From Streptomyces alanosinicus (GTDB lineage Bacteria > Actinomycetota > Actinomycetes > Streptomycetales > Streptomycetaceae), in the NCBI RefSeq assembly GCF_014650595.1, contig NZ_BMVG01000020.1, forward strand, positions 1-64,000: a DNA stretch of 64,000 nt, written 5' to 3'. The notes below the pieces were generated by a model. That model was not told the origin of the DNA. It made no database searches and was given only the letters and a program-made list of their open reading frames with translations. Every line of letters starts with the position of its first letter. Within the stretch, counting starts at the first letter, position 1. The position numbers and the translations under genes are program-made. Positions 41,991 to 50,128 of the stretch are shown here, piece after piece.

Positions 41991-42386
41991 TTAGCTGACC
42001 TCGTTGTTTTCGACACGAAGAACGGACTCGCAATGCATGAGTGTCGGGAGGTCCGCGTGCCGAATTGAGGGGGTGCCCGCTGCGCACCCGCTGCGCGATC
42101 AGCCCTCCACCGGGTGGCCGATCCGTGTGTGGCGTAGTGCCGGTCCGGTGTTCACGTGGGAAGACTTTACTAGGAACAACAGGACGGGCCCGCACCGGGC
42201 GTACACCAACAGCCTGGAGCCGGCCGTGGGATCCTGGACGCCGGCCGGGTTGCGGTAGGTGCTGCTCCGGCCCGGTGGCCGGTTCTTGGCCAACTCCACC
42301 TGCCGGGCGGGCGGTGCCGGGGTCGGGGGACGGGGCTCGGGGCGGTACGGGGTCGCGTGTACGGCGGTGACGGACTGTCCGCCCTG

Positions 42387-42764
42387 TTACGACGCGGCCG
42401 GTTCGGGCCGGTAGGCGTGGTCGAGGTTGTCCTCGACCCACGTGCGGAGGGCGTTGAGCGGGATCGCGGCGCTCTTGCCGAGGTCGGTGAGCGCGTACTC
42501 GACGTGCAGGGGGACGGCGGGGTAGACCGTGCGGTCGAGGATGCCGAAGTCCTCGAGGCGCCGCAGGGTCTGGGTGAGCACCTTGGGGCTGACGCCCTGG
42601 AGTGTGCGCTGGAGTTCTCCGAAGCGTTGGGGTCCGTCTTCGAGGGCGCCGATGGCCAGGGCCGACCACTTGTTGGCGAGGAGGTCGAGCAGGGCGCGGC
42701 AGGGGCACTGGGCGGCGTACACGTCGTGGTGCGCGTGCTGGCCGCTGGGGCAGTTGGTCGTCAT
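42387..42764 (-). CDS. HxlR-family transcriptional regulator
   Basis: The 125-residue winged-helix protein has the family's lead cysteine segment CPCRALLDLLANKWSALAIGAL. FGELQRTLQGVSPKVLTQTLRRLEDFGILDRTVYP and VEYALTDLGKS follow, the typical HxlR core. Members sense electrophiles or quinones through the N-terminal Cys and control nearby reductases. ATG 42764 begins MTTNCPSGQ; a longer frame upstream runs through the operator and is unlikely. The perfect palindrome at 42786-42802 lies 21 bases upstream, between this gene and the divergent quinone reductase, so both are likely its targets. Confidence 0.88.
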   Translation of the reverse strand: MTTNCPSGQHAHHDVYAAQCPCRALLDLLANKWSALAIGALEDGPQRFGELQRTLQGVSPKVLTQTLRRLEDFGILDRTVYPAVPLHVEYALTDLGKSAAIPLNALRTWVEDNLDHAYRPEPAAS

Positions 42765-42785
42765 GCTTACGGTCCTCACCAGGTC

Positions 42786-42802
42786 ACTTCCCAATGGGAA
42801 GT
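42786..42802. promoter_or_regulatory. Perfect palindrome ACTTCCCAATGGGAAGT, HxlR operator
   Basis: The 17-base palindrome lies between the divergent HxlR and quinone-reductase genes. It has 8-base arms around a single central base. Size and position fit a binding site for a dimeric HxlR protein. Binding here would block the HxlR promoter and could control the reductase. Confidence 0.8.
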
Positions 42803-42905
42803 ACTTGTCCTTGAAGGTAACCATACCCCTGTGGATAGCGTCGTCGACGTCAAAAAGGAGCGCCGCTCACGGCCCTCCGCAGGATGCCCTTTCAGGAGAT
42901 GACGC

Positions 42906-43874
42906 ATGTCCGCAGACACGATGCGCGCGGTGGTTCAGGACGGTTTCGGCGGTCCGGAGGTGCTGCGGATCGAGCAGGTGGCGCGTCCGGTGCCACTGCC
43001 GACCGAGGTGCTGGTGCGGGTGCACGCGGCCGGGATCAACCCGGTGGACTGGAAGACCCGCGGCGGCTCCGGCATGGCCGGGCTGATGGGTGAGCCGCCG
43101 TTCACGCTCGGCTGGGATGTGTCCGGGGTGGTGGAGGAGGTCGGCTTCGGTGTGACCACGCTGAGGGCCGGTGACGAGGTGTACGGCATGCCCTGGTTCC
43201 CGCGCGTCGCGAACGCCTACGCCGAGTACGTGACCGCGCCGGCCCGTCAGTTCTCCCGCAAGCCGGCCGCCCTCGACCATGTGCACGCCGCCGCGGTGCC
43301 GCTGGCGGCGCTGACCGCCTGGCAGTCCGTGGTCGACACCGCCCACGTCCAGGCCGGCCATCGCGTCCTGATCCACGCCGCCGCCGGCGGGGTCGGCCAC
43401 TTCGCGGTCCAGTTCGCCCGGCACCTGGGCGCCCATGTGATCGCCACCGCCGGCGCCGCCCGCCACCCCTGGCTCAAGGAACTCGGCGCCGACCAGACCA
43501 TCGACTACACCACCACCCGCTTCGAGGACGCCACCGCCGGCGTCGACGTCGTCATCGACCTCGTGGGCGACGACCATGACCGGACCAGCACCCGCTCGCT
43601 GAAGGTCCTGCGCCCCGGCGGCCTGTTGATCGCGGTCCCGGCCGGTGTCTCCCCGGAGCTGGCCCGGGAGGCCGAGGCGGCCGGCGTGCGGGTCACCCCG
43701 TTCCTGGTCGAGCCGGACGGCGCGGCGCTGACGACGATCGCCGGCCTGATCGACGCCGGCCACGTCGCCGTCGAGGTGGAGGACACCTTCCCGCTCGAAC
43801 AGGCCGGCGCGGCCCACGCCCGCGGCGAGGCCGGCCGTACGCGCGGAAAGCTCGTCCTCACCGTCCCCGACTGA
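42906..43874 (+). CDS. Quinone-oxidoreductase-type NADP-dependent reductase (MDR family)
   Basis: The 322-residue protein is a zinc-free medium-chain dehydrogenase. Residues 1-120 form the GroES-like catalytic domain (GINPVDWKTRGG, LGWDVSGVVEEVG). Residues 130-270 form the Rossmann domain with AAAGGVGHFAVQFARHLGA. The zinc ligands of true alcohol dehydrogenases are absent. It would reduce quinones or enones with NADPH. ATG 42906 follows AGGAG. The divergent HxlR gene suggests induction by electrophilic stress. Confidence 0.88.
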   Translation: MSADTMRAVVQDGFGGPEVLRIEQVARPVPLPTEVLVRVHAAGINPVDWKTRGGSGMAGLMGEPPFTLGWDVSGVVEEVGFGVTTLRAGDEVYGMPWFPRVANAYAEYVTAPARQFSRKPAALDHVHAAAVPLAALTAWQSVVDTAHVQAGHRVLIHAAAGGVGHFAVQFARHLGAHVIATAGAARHPWLKELGADQTIDYTTTRFEDATAGVDVVIDLVGDDHDRTSTRSLKVLRPGGLLIAVPAGVSPELAREAEAAGVRVTPFLVEPDGAALTTIAGLIDAGHVAVEVEDTFPLEQAGAAHARGEAGRTRGKLVLTVPD

Positions 43875-44119
43875 CTGTGGCTGCAGGGAACCGCTCGTGC
43901 CCACCGACGCGCTCGAAAAAGTCCTCCTCCGCCTCCTCCATCACCCAGGCCGCCCCGGCGCCCTGATCGCGGCAGTGCACGCGGCCGGTGCGTCGGAGGC
44001 CCGGGACTATCCGGTGGCAGCCACGAGCAGGACCAGCAGGCCGCTGAAAAGGCCCTGGCCGCCCTCGGGTTCGAGCTGCCCGCCCGCTGACGGCCTTCGT
44101 CGAGCTTCGCGTGGAGCGT

Positions 44120-44780
44120 TGCCACAGGTTGACGCCGCCGCTGACGTCGATCCTGGTGCCGGTGATCCAGCGAGCGCCGTCGGAGGCCAGGAAGGCGACC
44201 GCGTCGGCGATGTCCCGGGCCTGGCCGATCCGGCCGAGGGCGGTCAGGCTGATGTTGCGGTCCAGGTTCGCCGGGTCGGCCAGCACTTCGGCGGTCATGT
44301 CGGTGTGGGTGAAGCCGACCGCGACGGAGTTGACGGTGATTCCGCGGGGGCCGAGGTGCTTGGCCAGGGTGTGGCTGAACACCTCAAGTGCGCCCTTGGT
44401 GAGCGGATAGCCGATGCCGTGGGATGAGGCGACCCTGGTGGAGACGGATGAGATGTTGATGATCCGGCCGCCGTCGCGCAGCCGTGGCAGCAGCCGCTGG
44501 GTGAGGAAGAACGGTGCCTTGATGTTGACCGCGATCATCCGGTCGAACTCCTCAGGGGTCAGAACCTCGATCGGTCGGCCCATGAGGTCGAGCCCAGCGT
44601 TGTGGACCAGGATGTCGATCGTCGATTCCTCCTGCGCGCGCAGCCGGCTTCCAGCCCGGCCGCGAGCGTGTCCACGATGCCGCGGCTGCCGCCGGTGACC
44701 AGCGCGACCTTTCCACCGAGGTTTCCCTGCACTCCTTGATCGTGTACTGCGGAGTCCCCTGTCCCATTGATAAGGTTCAC
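44120..44780 (-). pseudogene. Short-chain dehydrogenase/reductase, degenerate
   Basis: From a GTG near 44780 one frame gives GNLGGKVALVTGGSRGI, the SDR cofactor motif. After about 44650 the reading changes frame to IDILVHNAGLDLMGRP, the NAG motif, with about 40 residues between these motifs missing. The rest is good: NISSVSTRVASSHGIGYPLTKGAL carries Ser, Tyr and Lys. The normal C-terminus IDVSGGVNL is not followed by a stop but runs on into unrelated sequence. So an internal deletion, a frame change and loss of the stop are all visible. The remnant cannot make a normal SDR. Confidence 0.8.
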
Positions 44781-44826
44781 CACCCCGTCGGCCCGACAAG
44801 CGCGTGAATCGCTGAACACTCCAGCT

Positions 44827-45720
44827 CTACGAGTCCGCCGGGCGGTGGGTCATCAACGGCCGGCTGGTGATGAACTCCCGGAATTTCAGGGCTGCTTCGG
44901 ACAGATGGGTGTCGCGGTTCCACACTAGGCTGAGCACCCGTTGGCAGTCGGGCGCGGCCACATGCACCCAGGCGAGCGGGATGCGCTCACCGGCCTCGCG
45001 GGACATGGCCGGGATGAGGCCGATGCCGAGGCCGGCGCTGATCAGGTCCCCGCTGGCGCCAGGTTCGTCACTCTCGCAGGACAGCACCGGTGTCAGGCCC
45101 TCGGACGCGAACAGCTGGTCGAGCAGGGCGCGTTGCCAGCCGCGCCGGGTGGTGACGAAGGGCTCGTCGGCGATCTCCAGGACGGTCACGCTGTCCCGCC
45201 CGTCGAGCCAGTGCCCGTGCGGCACGCCGAGCAGCACCTCCTCGCGGACGAGTTCGACCGACTCCACGTGCGTGCCGGGCAGCGGCTGCGAGGCCACGCA
45301 GAAGTCGACCTCCCGAGCCCGCAGTTGACGGTTCATCTCGTCCGCGTCCGACTGGAACAGCCGGACGTCCGCACGGGGGTGGGCGGCCCGGAAGCTGCCG
45401 AGCAGTGAACTGATCGTCAGTAGTGTCTCGGAGGCGACGTTGACCCGGCCGAGCCCGGTGTCACGGGCCTCACGGACGGCCCTGCGGCCGTCGTCCAGCT
45501 CGCTCAGGGCGCGGTCGACGTGCCGCAGGAACACCACGCCGTACTGGTTCAGCCGGATGCGGCGGCCCTGCCGGTCGAAGAGCGGGGAGCCCAACTCGGC
45601 CTCCAGGCGGGCGATGGCGCGGCTGAGCGAGGGCTGCGCTATGCGCAGTTCCTCCGCGGCGCGGCTGATGTGCTCGTAGCGGGCGACGGACTGGAAGTAG
45701 CGCAACTGCAACAGATCCAC
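44827..45720 (-). CDS. LysR-family regulator beside the cytochrome bd operon
   Basis: The 297-residue protein is a full-length LysR regulator. The helix-turn-helix is near the N-terminus (LLQLRYFQSVARYEHISRAAEELRIAQPSLSRAIARLEAELG). A two-lobed effector domain runs to the C-terminus with GRVNVASETLLTISSLLGSFRAAHP and SAGLGIGLIPAM. The GTG at 45720 is preceded by AAAGGTGG; an ATG at 45747 would add nine residues and has a similarly imperfect site. It is divergent from cydA across about 200 bases, the classical position for a LysR activator. Control of the cytochrome bd operon is therefore likely but not shown. Confidence 0.85.
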   Translation of the reverse strand: MDLLQLRYFQSVARYEHISRAAEELRIAQPSLSRAIARLEAELGSPLFDRQGRRIRLNQYGVVFLRHVDRALSELDDGRRAVREARDTGLGRVNVASETLLTISSLLGSFRAAHPRADVRLFQSDADEMNRQLRAREVDFCVASQPLPGTHVESVELVREEVLLGVPHGHWLDGRDSVTVLEIADEPFVTTRRGWQRALLDQLFASEGLTPVLSCESDEPGASGDLISAGLGIGLIPAMSREAGERIPLAWVHVAAPDCQRVLSLVWNRDTHLSEAALKFREFITSRPLMTHRPADS

Positions 45721-45937
45721 GGGCCACCTTTGTTCAAGCCTCTTCATGCCTTCCGGGTTATCTACACATAGCAAAACCGGTCTTGGAATGCATGAGTGAT
45801 TGTCCCTACGGTCTTTCACGGGGCCACCGCACAGATGACGGGCAACGGAGTCCGGCATCCGCATCCGCATCCGCGAAGCGAGGCCCCGCGTCCGTCCGGC
45901 ACCTGCCCGGCCACCCGTCCCTCAGGAAGGTCGCACC

Positions 45938-47230
45938 ATGAGCGCTGCGGATCTGGCCCGACTCCAGTTCGCGGCCACGACCACCGTCCACTGGCTGTTC
46001 GTGATCCTCACCATGGGGCTCGTCCCTCTCGTGGCGATCATGCACACCTGGGCCGCGTGCACCCGTGATCCCGTCAGGAGAGCCGTCCGGGAGCGTATGA
46101 CCCGCTTCTGGGGCCAGCTCTACGTCATCAACTACGCGGTCGGCATCGTCACCGGCCTCGTCATGGAGTTCCAGTTCGGACTGAGCTGGAGCGGCCTGAG
46201 CAAGTTCGCGGGCAACGTCTTCGGTGCCCCGCTGGCGCTGGAAACCCTCATCGCCTTCTTCGCCGAGTCCACTTTCCTTGGCATGTGGATCTTCGGCTGG
46301 GGACGTATGCGCACAGGCGTGCATGTCACGCTCATCTGGCTGGTCACGCTGACCGCGTACGCCTCCGGCTTCTGGATCCTGATCGCCAACGGCTTCATGC
46401 AGCACCCCGTCGGCTACGAAGTACGCGGCGGCGCCGCCTACCTGACCGACTTCGGTGCCCTGCTCGCCAACCCCAACGCCCTGATAGCCCTCGGCCACCT
46501 CACCCTTGGCGCGCTCACCACGGGCGGCGTCTTCGTCGCCGGGGTCAGCGCCTTCCACTTCGCCCGGGGCACCAAGGAGACCGAGCTGTTCCGCGGTTCC
46601 CTGCGGCTCGGCGTCTGGGTGGGCATGCTGGCCTCGTTCTTCGTCATCATCGTCGGGCAGTTGCAGATCCCGGTCCTGAACCGGACCCAGCCCATGAAGA
46701 TGGCCGCCCTCAACAACGAGGGCGTCGCCGATCTGCAGGCGCGGCTCGTCCGGGACCACGGCCCCGGCGACTACATACCCCCGCACGACTGGTTGCGGAT
46801 CGCGATGGACACGATGACGATCATCGGCAACACCGTGTCCACCGTCACGTTCGTCGCCGTCTTCCTGCTGTGGAAGGACCGGCTGGTGCGCCGGCGTCCC
46901 CTCGCGTACCTGATGACGGCCATGATCCCGTTCCCCTTCATCGCCGCCGTGGGCGGCTGGGTCTTCCGCGAGGTCGGACGCCAACCCTGGCTGGTATACG
47001 GCCAGTTGACCGTTGAGGACGCACTCTCCCACGTCAGCAGGGCCTCGCTGGCCGTGTCCTGCGCGGTGTTCATCGCCCTCTTCGTCGCGCTCGCGGTGAC
47101 GAACTGGACCCTGATCGCCCGCTTCGCCCGCCGCGGCCCGGACGCGACCCAGCTCGGCGCCACCGAGCCGCTCCCTGACGACGTCCCCGAGAGCGGCGCC
47201 GACGGCAAGCAGACGGCCCCGGTCTTCTGA
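45938..47230 (+). CDS. cydA: Cytochrome bd oxidase subunit I
   Basis: The 430-residue membrane protein is the quinol-oxidising subunit of the cytochrome bd terminal oxidase. His18 (TTVHWLF) and His187 (LGHLTLG) match the haem d/b595 and b558 ligands. Glu102 and Glu110 (LETLIAFFAEST) fit the proton-path glutamates. QPMKMAALNNE is the start of the quinol loop and GRQPWLVYGQL the conserved terminal signature. The Q loop is short, as in other actinobacteria. The enzyme has high oxygen affinity and resists NO and cyanide. The start follows AGGAAGG. It begins a four-gene operon and is divergent from a LysR gene. Confidence 0.95.
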   Translation: MSAADLARLQFAATTTVHWLFVILTMGLVPLVAIMHTWAACTRDPVRRAVRERMTRFWGQLYVINYAVGIVTGLVMEFQFGLSWSGLSKFAGNVFGAPLALETLIAFFAESTFLGMWIFGWGRMRTGVHVTLIWLVTLTAYASGFWILIANGFMQHPVGYEVRGGAAYLTDFGALLANPNALIALGHLTLGALTTGGVFVAGVSAFHFARGTKETELFRGSLRLGVWVGMLASFFVIIVGQLQIPVLNRTQPMKMAALNNEGVADLQARLVRDHGPGDYIPPHDWLRIAMDTMTIIGNTVSTVTFVAVFLLWKDRLVRRRPLAYLMTAMIPFPFIAAVGGWVFREVGRQPWLVYGQLTVEDALSHVSRASLAVSCAVFIALFVALAVTNWTLIARFARRGPDATQLGATEPLPDDVPESGADGKQTAPVF

Positions 47231-47306
47231 GTCGGGTGAGCATCAAGGCCCCCACCCGGTCCGGTGCACAGTCGAACCTCCCCGCTGATACGGAAAGTTG
47301 AACGAC

Positions 47307-48335
47307 ATGAGTCTGGAGACCCTCTGGCTGGGCCTGCTCGGCCTGCTTCTCGCCGGATACTTTGTGCTCGGCGGCTACGACTACGGCGTACAGATGCTGC
47401 ATCCATTCCTCCGCGCCCCGGGTCACGGCGAGAAGGCGGAGCGGGCCGGCCGGAACGCCGCCCTCGACGCCATCGCGCCGTTCTTCCTGGGCAACGAGGT
47501 CTGGCTGGTCGCCTTTGCCGGTGTCCTCTTCGGAGCCTTCCCGCACCTGGAGGGCGCCCTGCTGCCCGGCCTGTACCCGCTGATCGTGGCGATCCTCGTC
47601 GGACTCGTCCTCGGCAACGCCGCGGTCCAGTTGCGCGGCCGTGCGGACAGCGCCCGCGGCCGCCGCCGGTGGGACGTCCTGATCGTGTTCGGCGGCGCGC
47701 TGCCCGCACTGTGCTGGGGACTCGTCCTGGGCCTGCTGCTGCACGGCGTGCCCCGCCGGGCCGACGGCAGCTTCCGCATCGGCTTCGGCGAGGTGTTCTC
47801 GCCGTTCGTGCTCGGCTGCGGGGTGACCACCGCGCTGCTCTTCGCCGCGCACGGGGCGGCCTTCGTCGCACTGCGCTCGGATCCCGAACTCGCTGTCAGG
47901 GCACGGCGACTGGGCGCGCGGTTCGTGCGGGCGGCCGGTGCCGCCGGTCTCCTCCCGCTGCTGCTGACTCTTTTCGGCGCGGGCGCCTCGATGACGAACC
48001 GCGCGACCTCGGCGATCATCGCCGCCCTGTTCGCGGCAGCGCTCGCCGGCGCCTGGTGGTACCTGTCCCAGGGGCACCCCGTCCGGGGGTTCGCGGCCAC
48101 CTGCTGCGCGACGCTGCTGCCCGTGGCGCTCGTAGGGGCAGGCCACTACCCGTACGTCCTGATCAGCTCGGCCGGCGCGGGCCTGACGATCGGCCAGGCC
48201 GTCACCGACGGTGCCACCCTGAAGATCCTTTCCGCGTTCGGTGTCGTACTGATCCCGACGATCATCGCGTACCAGACGTGGAGCTGGCGGGCCTTCCGGG
48301 GGCGCACGGGCCGGCGCCATCCCAGCTACTTCTGA
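47307..48335 (+). CDS. cydB: Cytochrome bd oxidase subunit II
   Basis: The 342-residue polytopic membrane protein is the partner of CydA. It begins LETLWLGLLGLLLAGYFVLGGYDYGVQMLHPF, where GGYDYGVQML is the family signature (usually GGFDLGVGxL). NEVWLVAFAGVLFGAFP and the C-terminal WSWRAFRGR are also typical. It supports quinone binding and subunit assembly. ATG 47307 is nine bases after GGAAAG; a TTG three codons upstream is not needed. It lies 76 bases after cydA and 32 before cydD. Confidence 0.94.
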   Translation: MSLETLWLGLLGLLLAGYFVLGGYDYGVQMLHPFLRAPGHGEKAERAGRNAALDAIAPFFLGNEVWLVAFAGVLFGAFPHLEGALLPGLYPLIVAILVGLVLGNAAVQLRGRADSARGRRRWDVLIVFGGALPALCWGLVLGLLLHGVPRRADGSFRIGFGEVFSPFVLGCGVTTALLFAAHGAAFVALRSDPELAVRARRLGARFVRAAGAAGLLPLLLTLFGAGASMTNRATSAIIAALFAAALAGAWWYLSQGHPVRGFAATCCATLLPVALVGAGHYPYVLISSAGAGLTIGQAVTDGATLKILSAFGVVLIPTIIAYQTWSWRAFRGRTGRRHPSYF

Positions 48336-48367
48336 GCCACACCCAGGACGAGGGAGGGGACGCCGGG

Positions 48368-50128
48368 ATGAAACCGGTCGAACGCCGCCTGCTGCGGGAA
48401 GTCCCCGCGCTGCGGCATCACATGACGTACTCGACAGTGCTGACGCTGCTGGGCGCCGGGCTCGTGACCGCTCAGGCAGCCCTGCTGGCGAGGGCCCTCG
48501 CGGACGGCTTCGTCGGACACGCGGCGCAGGTCGCACCCCTCGCCGCACCCCTCACCGCACTGGCCGCTGTCATGGCGCTGCGCGCGCTGCTGACCTGGGC
48601 CCGCGGGACCCTCGCCGAGCGCGCCGCGGCCGACACCAAGGACACACTGCGGGGCCGGATCACCGACCGGATGCGGCAGACCGGCCCGCTGCGGCTGACG
48701 GCATGCCGCCACGGCGAGACGGCCACGCTGCTCACCCGCGGCCTCGACGCCCTGGACCCGTACGTCGTCGGCTACCTGCCCACGATGACGGCCACGGTCG
48801 TGGTTCCCCTCACGGTCGTCGCCTGGCTGTGGTGGACCGACTGGACCTCGGCGCTGATCGTCGTCATGACGCTGCCGCTGATGCCCGTGTTCGGTGCTCT
48901 GGTCGGCAAGCACACCGCCCGGCGCACCGCCCGGCAGTGGCGGTTGCTGGCCAGGCTGGGCGGCCACTTCCTGGATGTGGTGGCCGGACTGCCGACGCTG
49001 CGCGCGTTCGGTCGCGAGGGATACCAGATCCGGGTGGTGGGCGAGATGGCCGACGCGCACCGGCGGGCCACCATGCGGACGCTGCGGGTGGCGTTCCTGT
49101 CCTCCCTCGTCCTGGAGACGATCGCCACCCTCTCCGTGGCACTGGTGGCCGTCCCGGTCGGGCTGCGGCTGCTCGCCGGCGAACTGGACCTGCGTACGGC
49201 CCTGACCGTCCTGTTCCTCGCCCCCGAGGCGTATCTGCCGCTGCGGGCCGCGGGTGCGGCCTTCCACGACAGCGCCGAGGGCATCGCGGTGGCCGAGCGG
49301 ATCTTCGCGATCCTCGACGACGAGGACACGACCGACGAGGACACGACCGACGAGGACATGACCGACGAGGACTCGAACACGGAGCGCGCCGCCGACCGCC
49401 CCGCCGACCGCGCCCCTGCCCCCGACGGCCGCACGGCACACCTGCGCCTCGACGAGGTGACGGTCCACTACCCGGACCGGCCCGCTCCGGCCCTCCGGAG
49501 CGTCTCTCTCACCGTCCGACCCGGCGAACACGTCGCCCTGGTCGGTCCGAGCGGCGCGGGCAAGTCCACACTGCTGTCCCTGCTGCTCGGCTTCACGACC
49601 CCGGGGGTCGGCCGGATCACCGTCGACGGCACCGACCTCACGAACATCGACCCCGACACATGGCACGCCCAGGTGGCCTGGGTGCCGCAGCGCCCGCACC
49701 TGTTCGCGGTGTCCGTCACGGACAACATCCGCCTCGGCCGCCCCGACGCGGGCCACGCCGAGGTGCGGGCGGCGGCCCGCGCCGCCTCGGCCGACCGCTT
49801 CATCGAGGAACTGCCGCACGGGTACGCCACCGTGCTCGGCGAACACGGCGCCGGGCTCTCCGCCGGCCAGCGCCAGCGGATCGCGCTGGCCCGTGCGTTC
49901 CTCAAGAACGCACCCGTGCTGCTCCTCGACGAACCGACCGCCCACCTCGACCCCGAGAGCGAGGCCGCCGTCACGCGCGCCACGGCCGACCTCATGCGCG
50001 GCCGGACCGCGGTGGTGGTCGCGCACCGCACGAGCCTGCTGCCCCACGCCGACCGGATCATCACGGTGCGGGCAGGCAGCCTTGTCACACCTCAACCGTC
50101 CCTGGACGAAGGGCTGTTGGCCTCATGA
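48368..50128 (+). CDS. cydD: Cysteine/glutathione-type ABC exporter subunit for cytochrome bd assembly
   Basis: The 586-residue protein has a six-helix ABC exporter membrane domain (residues 15-310) and a nucleotide-binding domain (about 350-575). The latter carries Walker A GPSGAGKS, Q-loop WVPQRPH, signature LSAGQRQR and Walker B VLLLDEPTAHLD. CydDC exports thiols and affects haem handling needed for bd oxidase. The linker between domains contains an acidic repeat, DEDTTDEDTTDEDMTDED, encoded by near-perfect 15-base tandem units at about 49318-49372. The start ATG 48368 follows GAGGGAGGGG. It overlaps the next gene by ATGA. Confidence 0.92.
   Translation: MKPVERRLLREVPALRHHMTYSTVLTLLGAGLVTAQAALLARALADGFVGHAAQVAPLAAPLTALAAVMALRALLTWARGTLAERAAADTKDTLRGRITDRMRQTGPLRLTACRHGETATLLTRGLDALDPYVVGYLPTMTATVVVPLTVVAWLWWTDWTSALIVVMTLPLMPVFGALVGKHTARRTARQWRLLARLGGHFLDVVAGLPTLRAFGREGYQIRVVGEMADAHRRATMRTLRVAFLSSLVLETIATLSVALVAVPVGLRLLAGELDLRTALTVLFLAPEAYLPLRAAGAAFHDSAEGIAVAERIFAILDDEDTTDEDTTDEDMTDEDSNTERAADRPADRAPAPDGRTAHLRLDEVTVHYPDRPAPALRSVSLTVRPGEHVALVGPSGAGKSTLLSLLLGFTTPGVGRITVDGTDLTNIDPDTWHAQVAWVPQRPHLFAVSVTDNIRLGRPDAGHAEVRAAARAASADRFIEELPHGYATVLGEHGAGLSAGQRQRIALARAFLKNAPVLLLDEPTAHLDPESEAAVTRATADLMRGRTAVVVAHRTSLLPHADRIITVRAGSLVTPQPSLDEGLLAS

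Larger units (their letters stand above)
41815..42386. other. Gene-poor stretch with hairpin and gene remnants
   Basis: This 570-base gap contains the perfect hairpin at 41903-41940, the first codons of a truncated glyoxalase-type gene at 41946-41990 on the minus strand, and otherwise no recognisable protein. Several long frames in it look compositional. It reads as a scar left by deletion. Confidence 0.5.

Noticed and set aside
44022..44090. Short plus-strand end HEQDQQAAEKALAALGFELPAR with a stop, near the SDR pseudogene
   Set aside because: It looks like the C-terminus of a real protein, but no upstream part of the gene could be found, so I did not list it as a feature.
45748..45937. Rex operator before cydA
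   Set aside because: I looked for a TGTGA-n-TCACA type site and saw none. A LysR-type TnnnA box could be forced into CTACACATAG but is not convincing.
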